This document shows, in pieces, positions 8,075-16,305 of a stretch of 48,811 bases of DNA. The translations under genes and the position numbers were made by a program. Origin of the DNA: CALGSZ01 sp042408955 (GTDB lineage: Bacteria > Chloroflexota > Chloroflexia > Thermomicrobiales > UBA6265); NCBI GenBank assembly GCA_042408955.1, contig JBHOQQ010000024.1, positions 1 to 48,811 on the forward strand, in the 5' to 3' direction. The notes beneath the pieces were generated by a model, which saw only the letters and a list, made by a program, of their open reading frames with translations, had not been told where the DNA came from and did not search any database. Every line of letters begins with the position of its first letter. Positions within the stretch are counted from its first letter, which is position 1.

Positions 8075-9118
8075 GTGCAAACGCGAGATGAGATTCGGCT
8101 GACGACCCTGGCCGGCTGCGCTGGCTGAGCGTCAAAGATGGGGCCAGAGGCCCTGGCGCAGGTGCTGCGCCCTTTGACGCACTTCAGTCACCCGAATCTG
8201 AAAGTCGGACTGCAAACCAGCGACGATGCCGCGGTCTATATCCTGGCGGAGGATCTCGCCATCGTTCAAACAGTCGACTTTTTCACGCCCATCGTTGATG
8301 ACCCGTACACCTACGGTGCGATTTCCGCGGCCAACAGCCTGAGTGACGTCTACGCGATGGGTGGCGATGTGATCCTGGCGCTGAATGTCGCCGCACTACC
8401 AGAGGATCTGCCGTCCCGCGTGCTGACCGCAATTTTCGAAGGCGGGGCCGCCAAGATCCAAGAAGCTGGGGGCGTCATCGCTGGTGGCCACACGGTAATC
8501 GATGACGAGCCGAAATACGGCCTGTGTGTGACCGGAACCATTCATCCGCAGCGGGTCTACACGAAGGCTGGCGCCCAGCCTGGAGACCGCCTCTTCCTGA
8601 CCAAGCCACTCGGCACTGGCTTGATCACCACGGCGCTGAAAAACAGCGTGGTGCAGCCCGCACATCTGGATGCGGCGGTCGAGTCGATGTTACGCCTCAA
8701 CAAGCAGGCATCCCTGGCCATGCGCGAGGCGCGGCCAACCTCGTGCACCGATATCACTGGCTTCGGCCTACTCGGGCACGCATATGAAGTCGCCGAGCGA
8801 AGCGATGTGCGGATCGTGATTTCTGCCGAGCGTGTCCCGCTCCTGGAAGGAGCGCTCGCCTATGCCGCCGCTGGACAGAAAGCTGGTGGGTTATTCCGAA
8901 ATCTCGCCTATTTTACGAAACAAGGGGTGCTAGTCGATCCGGCAATCTCCCAGGATATGGTGGCCGTGTTGTTTGACCCTCAGACATCGGGTGGCTTGCT
9001 CATGACCGTCCCTGGCGAGCGCGTCGCTCAGATCCACGCGGCCTTCGGGGCGAGGTCAGAACCACTTTGGGAGATTGGCTTCGTCGAGACGGGCGCGGGT
9101 GTGCTGGTCATCCCATAG
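8075..9118 (+). CDS. selD: Selenide, water dikinase (SelD), selenocysteine-containing, TGA read through
   Basis: SelD makes selenophosphate, the selenium donor for selenocysteine and selenouridine, from selenide and ATP. A plain frame begins only at ATG 8138 and lacks the catalytic N-terminus. Reading upstream in the same frame gives GTG 8075, preceded by a perfect AAGGAG (8061-8066), then MQTRDEIRLTTLAGCAG, an in-frame TGA at 8126-8128, and ASKMGPEALAQVL. The TGA falls exactly where Cys17 of E. coli SelD sits, three residues before the conserved Lys. Many bacterial SelD proteins have Sec here. The rest is complete: QTSDDAAVY, VDFFTPIVDDP, AANSLSDVYAMGG, GGHT and DPQTSGGLL. Total length is 347 residues counting Sec18. 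Hairpins downstream of the TGA fit a bacterial SECIS. The lipid kinase gene follows by 20 bases. Confidence 0.93.
8126..8171 (+). promoter_or_regulatory. Candidate bacterial SECIS element in selD
   Basis: After the TGA (8126-8128) there are two adjacent perfect hairpins inside the coding sequence. GGGCC 8141-8145 pairs with GGCCC 8149-8153 around AGA, and GGCGCAG 8155-8161 pairs with CTGCGCC 8165-8171 around GTG. The loops lie 17 and 33 bases after the TGA, each with a G in its first two positions, as bacterial SECIS loops usually require. Which one SelB would use is not decidable by eye. Confidence 0.6.
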
Positions 9119-9138
9119 CCAGCGGACAAGGAGTGTAG

Positions 9139-10035
9139 GTGGACCCATCAACGGTTGCTGTCATCTTGAATCCAGCCGCGGGAGCTGGCAAGACGCTCAA
9201 GCTGTTGCCGCGCGTATCGGCGGCGCTCCAGAAGCTGGGACGGCCATATCACCTGCACGTTACTACGCGCCCAGGTGAGGCACCCGAAGTGGCGCGGCAA
9301 CTGGCCGACGCTGGTGCGGGTGTCATGATTGCGGTCGGTGGAGACGGCACGATCAACGAGGTCGTCAACGGTATCGTCACCTCTGGTCGCCAGGTTCCCC
9401 TGGGAATTGTCGCGGGTGGCCATGGTAGCGACTTCGCCCGAACGATCAGCGCGCCCAACAACGTCGAGGATGCGATCCGTCGCGCAGCGAGCGGCATTCG
9501 CCGGCCCATTGACTTGGGACGAGTCACGTTCGAAGATGGGACGTCCCGCGTATTTATCAACGTGGCGGGCCTTGGATTTGACGCTGAGGTCGCCGAGCGC
9601 GCCTATCACATCCGGCTTCCGGGCGGCAAACTCCCCTATCTCACGGCAGTTGTCGGTGCGTTGCTGCACTTTCGCAATCTTGAAATCACGGTGGCATTCG
9701 ACGGCCGGCAGGTCGCCCAGCGAGCAGTCTTCGTCACCATCGCGAATGCGAAATTTTTCGGCGGTGGACTCCAAATCACGCCAATGGCGGCCATTGATGA
9801 CGGCCTGTTAGATCTCGCGATCATCGGCGACCTCGGAAAGCTTGAGCTCCTTGGTCAAGTCCCGAACGTCTACCGTGGCGCGCACACGAACCACCCGAAG
9901 TTCACGCACCACCAAGTGCGCACGGTGCGCATCGAGACGGCCACCCCAGCGCGGGTGCAGATTGATGGGGAGCTCATCGGCACGGCGCCAGCCACGTTTT
10001 CGGTCGAGCCAGCCGCGCTCTGTCTCGCGGGATGA
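9139..10035 (+). CDS. Diacylglycerol kinase / YegS-type lipid kinase
   Basis: A 298-residue lipid kinase catalytic-domain protein, phosphorylating a diacylglycerol or related lipid with ATP at the membrane surface. The nucleotide-binding signature GGDGTINE is at 67-74, preceded by VILNPAAGAGKTLK at the N-terminus. The second domain shows VGGGL-like FFGGGLQITPMAAIDDGLLDL and the C-terminal VQIDGEL motif, both standard. The start is GTG 9139 with AAGGAG five bases upstream. It overlaps the rsmA start (ATGATG at 10032), so rsmA is translationally coupled. The lipid substrate cannot be named from sequence. Confidence 0.93.
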   Translation: MDPSTVAVILNPAAGAGKTLKLLPRVSAALQKLGRPYHLHVTTRPGEAPEVARQLADAGAGVMIAVGGDGTINEVVNGIVTSGRQVPLGIVAGGHGSDFARTISAPNNVEDAIRRAASGIRRPIDLGRVTFEDGTSRVFINVAGLGFDAEVAERAYHIRLPGGKLPYLTAVVGALLHFRNLEITVAFDGRQVAQRAVFVTIANAKFFGGGLQITPMAAIDDGLLDLAIIGDLGKLELLGQVPNVYRGAHTNHPKFTHHQVRTVRIETATPARVQIDGELIGTAPATFSVEPAALCLAG

Positions 10036-10907
10036 TGGGCGAGCTTCACCACACTTCCCGGCTCCCGATTTCACGCAAGGGATGGCTTCGCCTGTTGCAG
10101 CAACGCGGTCTCAGGCCGCGCAAAGCACTTGGCCAACACTTTCTCCTTGACCAGCACATCGTCCAGCGAATCGTGCAGGCCGCGGAAGTTGCTCCTGGCG
10201 ATGTCGTCATTGAGATAGGACCAGGGTTGGGCATCTTAACCGAGGCGTTGCTAAACGCTGGCGCTGAAGTCTTTGCCATCGAGCTCGACAAGGAACTCGC
10301 CGCGCATCTCCGGGCAACCTTCGGGGAAGTCAGCCGCTTTCATCTCATTGAGGGCGATGCGCTGATGATTGATCCCGCGTCGCTCGTTCCGGCGGAGAAG
10401 GATTACGCGGTAGTCGCGAATCTCCCCTACTCCATTGCTTCTGCGGTGCTGATGCATCTGCTTGAGGCGAAGAAGCCACCGCGCCGGCTCACGGTCATGG
10501 TGCAGCGCGAGGTTGCCGAGCGTCTGGCTGCTAAGCCGCCGGCAATGACGATCTTAGGGGTGGCAGCACAATTCTTCACCACTCCACGGATCGCGTTCGT
10601 GGTTCCGCCAGATGCCTTCTATCCACCCCCGAACGTCGATTCGGCGGTCGTCGTGCTCGATGTCCGGCCTTGCCCTCCCTTGCCGCCCGAGGAGCGCGCT
10701 CGATTCTTCCGCATCGTGAACGCCGGGTTCCGGCACAAGCGCAAGCAAATCGCAAACTCGCTGGCTGACGAGTTTCGCGTGCCGAAGGAGTCCGTCGTTC
10801 AGTGGATCGCTGCTTCCGGCATCGATCCGGCGCGCCGCGCAGAGACACTATCGGTCGAAGAATGGGTAAAACTCTCCCAGCACGCGCCGGAGTGGCTGCG
10901 GACATGA
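10032..10907 (+). CDS. rsmA: 16S rRNA (adenine1518-N6/adenine1519-N6)-dimethyltransferase
   Basis: RsmA (KsgA) dimethylates two adjacent adenines in helix 45 of 16S rRNA, using SAM, late in small-subunit assembly. The 291-residue protein shows KALGQHFLLDQ, the SAM-binding EIGPGLGILTEALL, the acidic DKELAAHL motif, GDAL, the catalytic NLPYSIAS, and the C-terminal FYPPPNVDSAVV and RHKRKQIANSL. All are canonical. The start overlaps the lipid kinase stop, and its stop overlaps the ispE start (ATGA), so lipid kinase, rsmA and ispE are one translational unit. rsmA-ispE adjacency is common in bacteria. Confidence 0.97.
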   Translation: MMGELHHTSRLPISRKGWLRLLQQRGLRPRKALGQHFLLDQHIVQRIVQAAEVAPGDVVIEIGPGLGILTEALLNAGAEVFAIELDKELAAHLRATFGEVSRFHLIEGDALMIDPASLVPAEKDYAVVANLPYSIASAVLMHLLEAKKPPRRLTVMVQREVAERLAAKPPAMTILGVAAQFFTTPRIAFVVPPDAFYPPPNVDSAVVVLDVRPCPPLPPEERARFFRIVNAGFRHKRKQIANSLADEFRVPKESVVQWIAASGIDPARRAETLSVEEWVKLSQHAPEWLRT

Positions 10908-11821
10908 CCGGCTGGCAAGTTCTTGCTCCCGCAAAGATCAATCTGGGCCTGGAAATCCTCGGTCGCCGCGCCGATGGTTATCACGAGATTGCAACCATCA
11001 TGCAAGCGATAACGATCTTCGATCGTTTGACCCTGCGGCCTGCACAGGAGTGGTCGTTCTCTTTGGATGCGGGTGACAGGAGCGGCGGTCTCCAAGCCGA
11101 GCTTAGCTCCGATCACAATTTGGTGATACGCGCTGCGCGGACGTTCGAAGAAAACGTGGGCTTGCGAAGCAAAGCGGCAATCGCATTGCGCAAGCGCATC
11201 CCGGTCGCGGCCGGTTTGGGTGGAGCGAGCAGCGACGCCGCCGCTTGCCTCTTGGGACTTTGCGCCCTCAGCGGCATCTTCCCACCGCGATCACTGCTAG
11301 ACGCACTCGCCGCGGAGCTTGGCAGCGATGTTGCATTCTTTCTTGCCGGCGGCACGGCATATGCCACCGGCCGGGGTGAGGTGCTGACTCCGCTGCCTCG
11401 TCCCCGGTTCGCCTGGTTCGTCGTTGCCACTCCTGTGCGTCGCCTAGAGCAAAAGACGGCCACCATGTACGCGCTCCTGCGCGCCGAAGACTATTCTTCT
11501 GGAGATCGGATGGAGCGTCTTGCCGCCGTGATTCGGCAAGGCGCATCGCCGGATCCTTGTCTTCTTCATAATGGCTTCGCGAGGGTGGTCGCCGAGGTGT
11601 TTCCAGAAGCAGACGCGCTGCGATCAGCGCTGACGACGGCGGGGGCTCCGTTTGTGGCCCTGTCGGGCGCTGGCCCGGCACATTACACTGCGGTTCAGAC
11701 TATTCGCCACGCCATATCGGTTGCCACGGCCGCGCAAACGCTGCTCGGGTCTGGCTTCCGTGTGCTGCTCTGCCGGGCGGCCAGAGGCCCAGTTTTGAGG
11801 GAGTGGAGGACCGCTGTCTGA
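10904..11821 (+). CDS. ispE: 4-diphosphocytidyl-2-C-methyl-D-erythritol kinase
   Basis: A GHMP kinase that phosphorylates CDP-ME in the non-mevalonate (MEP) route to isoprenoids. The 305-residue protein begins MTGWQVLAPAKINLGLEILG and RADGYHEI, the substrate-binding start of IspE. The GHMP ATP loop is PVAAGLGGASSDAAA, the LGSDVAFFLAGGTA motif follows, and the C-terminal LSGAGPAHY completes the set. I start at ATG 10904, which overlaps the rsmA TGA by four bases; longer upstream readings lie inside rsmA. Its presence says the organism uses the MEP pathway. Confidence 0.96.
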   Translation: MTGWQVLAPAKINLGLEILGRRADGYHEIATIMQAITIFDRLTLRPAQEWSFSLDAGDRSGGLQAELSSDHNLVIRAARTFEENVGLRSKAAIALRKRIPVAAGLGGASSDAAACLLGLCALSGIFPPRSLLDALAAELGSDVAFFLAGGTAYATGRGEVLTPLPRPRFAWFVVATPVRRLEQKTATMYALLRAEDYSSGDRMERLAAVIRQGASPDPCLLHNGFARVVAEVFPEADALRSALTTAGAPFVALSGAGPAHYTAVQTIRHAISVATAAQTLLGSGFRVLLCRAARGPVLREWRTAV

Positions 11822-11893
11822 ACGCGGCGCAACGCACCTGCCATCTCCCGCGTTGGTTAAAGGGGTGTTGTCCTCACTCCCCAATGTGTCACA

Positions 11894-11923
11894 TTGACGC
11901 TTAGATTGCGCCAAACCTAGAAT
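11894..11923 (+). promoter_or_regulatory. Sigma-70-like promoter of the PASTA kinase gene
   Basis: TTGACG at 11894-11899 and TAGAAT at 11918-11923 are 18 bases apart, close to consensus. The predicted start would fall near 11930, leaving a very short leader with GGAGG at about 11930-11934 before GTG 11945. This separates the kinase from the ispE unit transcriptionally. Confidence 0.6.
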
Positions 11924-11944
11924 CACCTTGGAGGCGCCAACGAC

Positions 11945-13876
11945 GTGAACCGATCGACCGTCAACCGGCGCTATACGATCGAGCGCAAAATCGGCGAAGG
12001 AGGCATGGCCGAGGTTTTTCTCGGCTATGACGACCTTTTGCACCGCCCAGTCGCCATCAAGCGCCTTCGGCCGCAATACGCCGCCGACGCCACGTTTCGC
12101 TTGCGCTTCGAGCGTGAGGCGCAGGCCGCCGCGAGTTTTTCGCATCCGAATATCGTCAACATCTACGATGTCGGCGAAGACGGTGGCACGCCGTACATCG
12201 TAATGGAGTACATCGCCGGGGAAACGCTGAAGGAGATCATCGAGCAGGAAGGACCATTCCATCCTGACGATGTCGCCATCCTCATCGAGCAGGTCGCCTC
12301 GGCATTGGATTACGCGCACGAGCGCGGGTTCGTGCACCGCGACATCAAGCCACAGAACATCCTGGTCGACGCTGAGGGTCTGGCCAAAGTCGTGGACTTT
12401 GGCATCGCCAAGGGGCTGAGTGACTCGACGCTCACGGAGGCGGGCACCGGTCTCGGCACTGTCCACTACCTGTCGCCAGAGCAAGCGAGCGGCCTGATGG
12501 CCACGCCATCCTCCGATATCTACTCGCTCGGTGTCATCGCCTACGAAATGCTGACCGGGCGCCTGCCGTTCGAGGCCGATAGCGCCGTCGGCGTGGCCAT
12601 GAAGCACCTGCATGAGGCGCCAAAGCATCCTTCGCAGGTGAATCCGCAAGTACCACGCCCAGCCGGCGATGTCGTCATGCGCGCGCTCGCCAAGGACCCG
12701 ACGCAGCGCTTTCCCACCGCTGGGGAATTCGCCCGCGCCCTCGACCACTGGCGCGACTTCGCGAGCGCAACGGCCAAGACCGTTCTGCTCAACGGATCGT
12801 CTCATCTTTCCTATCCCAAAGCGCCTGCGCCGCCCAGCGAGGATCATGCGCCACCGCCTCGTGCAGTGGCTCACGCGGCAACCCGGCAGAACGTTGCTCG
12901 CGCGTTGCCCGCGGACACCGCGTCACAAATTCGGGTCTCCCACGCAACAGCGAAGCTAGCATCGTCCTCTCGCGTGGGTTGCGCTTCCTGGGTCATCGGC
13001 ACCGCTGTGATGGTGGCGCTCATTGCGCTGATCTGGTTCGGCGCTCGCCTTTCTTCACGTTTGCCCGGCATCGCTCATCAAGAAGGCGCCCAGACAGCAA
13101 CCGTGCCACCTGGAGAATCAGTCCCCGCCTTCGCCGCCACGCGTGAGGAATCTGCGAGCCGCGAACCAACGACGTCCCCTGCCATCGTGCCAATCAATCG
13201 CACACAGGATTCGCTGGTAGCCGTTCCTGAACTCCTTGGCATGACGGAGGATGAAGCGACCGCAGCGCTCGACCAGCTTGACCTCGTGCTCGACCTCGGC
13301 GACGCTGTGACATCCGACGATGTACCGGCGGGACGAGTTATCGACCAAGATCCGGCGCCTGGAGAGCAGGTGGCACCGGGCACCGCGGTGCTCGTCCATC
13401 TCAGCGCTGGCCCCGCCGCGATTGATCTGGCGAAGCTCGAAGTGATCGGCTCCGAGCCGCAGGCTGCTGAGGAGAAATTGCGCTCGCTGGGCTTGGATGT
13501 CACTTTCGGTGAGATTAGCTCCACGGAGGTCAGCGAAGGACTTGTCGCGGCTCTCGATCCGCCCGGCCGAGTGCGGCCCGGTGACACGGTGACGATCCTC
13601 GTGAGCGTGGGGAACAGAGTCCAAATTCCCCGCGAGATCCAGGGTGGACCGCTGGAGGCAGCCGTCTCCACGCTGGAACGGCTTGGCTTTCACGTCGCTC
13701 ATACCTACGCGGTTCCACGAAACGTGCTCGTCGAGGCGGGCATCGTGCCTGAGGAAGCCGGGATCGAGGACGGCGATGTCGTCGGCATCCAGGACAATGG
13801 CGCGGACTTCGGCGCCTGGCTTCCACCTGGGACATCGGTGTCGCTGGTGTACTACGACGCATCGCTCGAAGGATAA
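11945..13876 (+). CDS. PASTA-domain serine/threonine protein kinase (PknB/StkP type)
   Basis: A 643-residue membrane receptor kinase. The cytoplasmic kinase domain (about 9-270) has the glycine loop IGEGGMAEVF, the ATP lysine K39 in VAIK, the catalytic HRDIKPQN (D133) and DFG (151-153), and SPEQASG in the P+1 region. A proline-rich juxtamembrane stretch precedes one transmembrane helix at about 348-367. Three PASTA-like repeats follow outside: about 425-490 (VPELLGMTEDEA), 491-555 and 556-640; such repeats bind peptidoglycan fragments in relatives. The third repeat begins IPREIQGG and is less regular. The start is GTG 11945 with GGAGG ten bases upstream. It is likely a cell-wall or growth sensor. 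An exported protein gene follows seven bases after the stop. Confidence 0.95.
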   Translation: MNRSTVNRRYTIERKIGEGGMAEVFLGYDDLLHRPVAIKRLRPQYAADATFRLRFEREAQAAASFSHPNIVNIYDVGEDGGTPYIVMEYIAGETLKEIIEQEGPFHPDDVAILIEQVASALDYAHERGFVHRDIKPQNILVDAEGLAKVVDFGIAKGLSDSTLTEAGTGLGTVHYLSPEQASGLMATPSSDIYSLGVIAYEMLTGRLPFEADSAVGVAMKHLHEAPKHPSQVNPQVPRPAGDVVMRALAKDPTQRFPTAGEFARALDHWRDFASATAKTVLLNGSSHLSYPKAPAPPSEDHAPPPRAVAHAATRQNVARALPADTASQIRVSHATAKLASSSRVGCASWVIGTAVMVALIALIWFGARLSSRLPGIAHQEGAQTATVPPGESVPAFAATREESASREPTTSPAIVPINRTQDSLVAVPELLGMTEDEATAALDQLDLVLDLGDAVTSDDVPAGRVIDQDPAPGEQVAPGTAVLVHLSAGPAAIDLAKLEVIGSEPQAAEEKLRSLGLDVTFGEISSTEVSEGLVAALDPPGRVRPGDTVTILVSVGNRVQIPREIQGGPLEAAVSTLERLGFHVAHTYAVPRNVLVEAGIVPEEAGIEDGDVVGIQDNGADFGAWLPPGTSVSLVYYDASLEG

Positions 13877-13883
13877 GGCCACG

Positions 13884-14732
13884 ATGTTTCAGCGCCTCTC
13901 AGCACGGCTGACGCGCCGCGACGTTACCGTAGGTGCCATTTCCTTCGCCGGGGCGTTGGGTGGCGCTTGGACGTATGGCGCCCTCAGCATGCACGAGGCG
14001 AGCCAGCCACGGGTCTCAGTGCTGGGCACAGGCAACCGGCTTTCGATCTTGGTCACCGATGGTCCAGCAAGATTGCTGATTGCCGCTGGCAACAACACAG
14101 CGGATTTCGGCAATGCCTGGGCAGCCGCATTACCGCTGCTGTTGCGCCGTGTTGATGTGCTTTACGTATCTCCCCTACTGGATGACGCACCGGTCGTCAC
14201 GAAGGCGATTCGGGAGATTCCGTTTCGTCGCCAGCGGACGCTCTCTCCTGAGGAAGTGGGACAGGGCGATGCTGATGTCGCGCAGCCGGGATACTGGACC
14301 GAAGAGGTGCGCTTATCTCGGCATGTGTATGTGACGGTTGCGACCTCGACGCTAACGCCAGCCAACGGCTCTCCGCCTCGCCCTATCTGGTCGGCCGAAA
14401 TTTCACGGAGTGCCACGCGGGTCGTGGCCTTGTCCGAGCCTGGCGCCGCTTCGCTGCTCCAGGATTTGGCTGCATCGGCGCTTGTCCTCCAAGACGGCGA
14501 TCCACTCCAAGCTCTAGCGCTCGTTGATGCCGGCGCCCTGGTGAGCTCCCCCCTCAGCAAGGCGCAGCGCCAACGCCTGGCGTCTCAACAGGCGCAACGC
14601 GTCTGGCATGTTCCCGTCTTCTCAGGAGAGGTCATCCGGCTCACGTTCGTTCCTGATGGCCTGCGTCTTCCAAGGACGGCTCACAACGTCAGTTCGCTGA
14701 ACCCAACACAGCAAACGACTCCCCGGACCTGA
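13884..14732 (+). CDS. Exported/membrane-anchored protein, degenerate metallo-beta-lactamase-like (unrecognised)
   Basis: I do not recognise a named family. The 282-residue product starts LTRRDVTVGAISFAGALGG, a twin-arginine-like or signal-anchor N-terminus. The next part, RLSILVTDGPARLLIAAGN then LPLLLRRVDVLYVSPLLDD, follows the strand order of the ComEC-type metallo-beta-lactamase domain (a secreted-DNA-uptake relative), where one expects a DGG and then LxLTHxHxDH. Here the histidine motif is replaced by VSPLLDD, so metal chemistry is unlikely. It sits seven bases after the PASTA kinase gene with AAGG before the ATG, so they are probably co-transcribed and it may be a partner of the kinase. 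The fold assignment is inference only. Confidence 0.6.
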   Translation: MFQRLSARLTRRDVTVGAISFAGALGGAWTYGALSMHEASQPRVSVLGTGNRLSILVTDGPARLLIAAGNNTADFGNAWAAALPLLLRRVDVLYVSPLLDDAPVVTKAIREIPFRRQRTLSPEEVGQGDADVAQPGYWTEEVRLSRHVYVTVATSTLTPANGSPPRPIWSAEISRSATRVVALSEPGAASLLQDLAASALVLQDGDPLQALALVDAGALVSSPLSKAQRQRLASQQAQRVWHVPVFSGEVIRLTFVPDGLRLPRTAHNVSSLNPTQQTTPRT

Positions 14733-14734
14733 CC

Positions 14735-14770
14735 GTTTCCCACAACCCGCTAAGTTGTTGCAACGGAAAC
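14735..14770. terminator. Hairpin between convergent genes
   Basis: GTTTCC (14735-14740) pairs with GGAAAC (14765-14770), and inside them ACAAC (14742-14746) pairs with GTTGT (14754-14758). It lies exactly between the stop codons of the exported protein and the CvpA-like gene, so a bidirectional terminator is plausible, although there is no T tract. Confidence 0.4.
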
Positions 14771-14802
14771 CAATGTGTGCCGCGAGCGCCGAAAAGCTCA
14801 GC

Positions 14803-15873
14803 CTATCGGGCCGACGCACCGCAATTCGGGCAAAAGTTATCGCTTGTTCCGAGCTCGGTGCCACAAATCCGGCAAGGGCGTGGAGACGCTCCCGATCGAG
14901 CGCCAGTCCGGCCCGCTCCGGCGTCTGGCTGGCTCATGAGCCGTTGTCCCCACCCTGCACCATCACGTGGCGGCTCCGAGTCTTGCGGCCTGCTCGCCTG
15001 TTGCGTCATAGGCTGCGGTTGTGGCCAATGGATCCACTCGTCACGAGCGGTGTTCGCTCTTGACGAGTACCCGCCCGGCTGGGCGGCGTTGTCACGCCAA
15101 GCCGCCGTGGCTGGAACAGACCGGCCACCATTGAGCTCCAGATCCCTGGTGGCAGTTGCTATGGGAATCGTCTCCTGAATTCGTGGCGCATCTGTCGCAT
15201 ACGTTCCCGAAGTGCGATCGAAGCCACGGCTTGCCGGCTCGATTTTGCCTTCGTCTGCCTGCCGCGGCAGTCGCACCGGCCGCTGCAACGGTGCCACGTC
15301 GAGATGGTGGAGGTACGATGCGCCAGCCGGTCCTTGGGCGGCAAACTCCCGCTTTGCCTTGCGGCTCATCACCATCGCTAGGAGAATTGCCAGGCCAAAG
15401 ACGAGAGCTCCGCCGATCAACAGCCATCCGGATTGCCGCAGCAAGAGCCAGGAAACGCGGCTATCGTCCAGCACGCGGTCGGTGCTATCTCCGGCAAGAA
15501 ACCGCTCGATGAACCGAAGGCCGTATCGCAGCATCAGCGCGCCGTTTACCGCCGCTAGCCCTGCCCCGGCGAGCCGGGAGGGCAAACCAGGGTTCGGCAA
15601 TCGCAGTACCGCTCCGCTACCATAACCAAGAATTGTTGTTGCGAGCAACAATGCAACTCCAGCAACGATGAGTTCCGCGATGCCCAGGCGGATGGAGACG
15701 ATGCGAGCGAGATCAGCGCCCCATGGTCGCGCCCACGCATCAGCGATCGCTGCCCCAGTGAACACACCCGCGGTAACCAGACCTTCACGGGCGGCACCAC
15801 GCCAAAAGCCGATCAGCCCAAACAGCGCGATGATAAGGGCAAGCAAGACGTCGAGCAGGACCTGATCAGTCAT
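14803..15873 (-). CDS. CvpA-like membrane protein with C-terminal zinc ribbon
   Basis: A 356-residue protein. The N-terminal half (to about 190) is CvpA/colicin V production-like: VLLDVLLALIIALFGLIGFWRGAAREG, then further hydrophobic helices, the last being LLIGGALVFGLAILLAMVM. The middle is low-complexity, polar and proline/arginine-rich. The last 25 residues form a zinc ribbon, CRICGTELGTSDNFCPNCG, two CxxC knuckles. CvpA proteins are small membrane proteins with roles in envelope stress; the ribbon is an add-on seen in several phyla. The start is ATG 15873 (MTDQVLL); an upstream extension to 15981 looks non-homologous. The ribosome-binding site is weak. Confidence 0.72.
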   Translation of the reverse strand: MTDQVLLDVLLALIIALFGLIGFWRGAAREGLVTAGVFTGAAIADAWARPWGADLARIVSIRLGIAELIVAGVALLLATTILGYGSGAVLRLPNPGLPSRLAGAGLAAVNGALMLRYGLRFIERFLAGDSTDRVLDDSRVSWLLLRQSGWLLIGGALVFGLAILLAMVMSRKAKREFAAQGPAGASYLHHLDVAPLQRPVRLPRQADEGKIEPASRGFDRTSGTYATDAPRIQETIPIATATRDLELNGGRSVPATAAWRDNAAQPGGYSSRANTARDEWIHWPQPQPMTQQASRPQDSEPPRDGAGWGQRLMSQPDAGAGRTGARSGASPRPCRICGTELGTSDNFCPNCGASAR

Positions 15874-16305
15874 TGCTGTCACCGAGCGCCGGCGTTGCCA
15901 GCGCGTGATCCGCGGCAGGCCCTTCCCCCAGGCATGCCGACCAACACAGTCTGATCTCCCCTTCATCGCTGATTCTAGCACGGACCCACGAGCAAGGCGG
16001 CAAATTGTTGGCTAAGAGCCAGAGCGCCCGTCGTGGCAGGTGACCGAAATCAGCCAGAGGCGCTGGCACCTGCTAGCGGTAGAGCGACTATGGTGTGGGA
16101 CTTGGGACCCGCTCCGTCGCTTCACTTGGGACAGGGCTCAGGCAAGTAAGCCCGGCAGAGCGAGTTGAAAGGCATACAACTCAGCCCGGCATTTCTCCCC
16201 GTCATCACCCCGTCCGGCGAGCACACCTGCGCCGTGTCATTCCGAGCTACACCCGCGATCCCGTGATTCGGTTCGCGCTAGCGCGGGAGTGCGCGGGCAC
16301 CGAAC
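15874..16305. other. Non-coding gap with repeat-like sequence
   Basis: No gene is supported here. The right part (about 16155-16300) has a GTCATTCCGAGC piece like the one at 4490-4550, next to CCCGTCATCACCCCGTC and a CGCTAGCGCG palindrome near 16274. It looks like worn copies of dispersed intergenic repeats. The CvpA gene reads away from it and the substrate-binding-protein gene ends into it. Confidence 0.45.

Noticed and set aside
8138..9118. selD starting at ATG 8138
   Set aside because: It would drop the catalytic residue region; the upstream GTG frame with TGA has a perfect ribosome-binding site and the conserved N-terminus.
11624..12874. A 416-codon minus-strand frame opposite the PASTA kinase
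   Set aside because: It has no recognisable domain and lies within ispE/kinase sequence.
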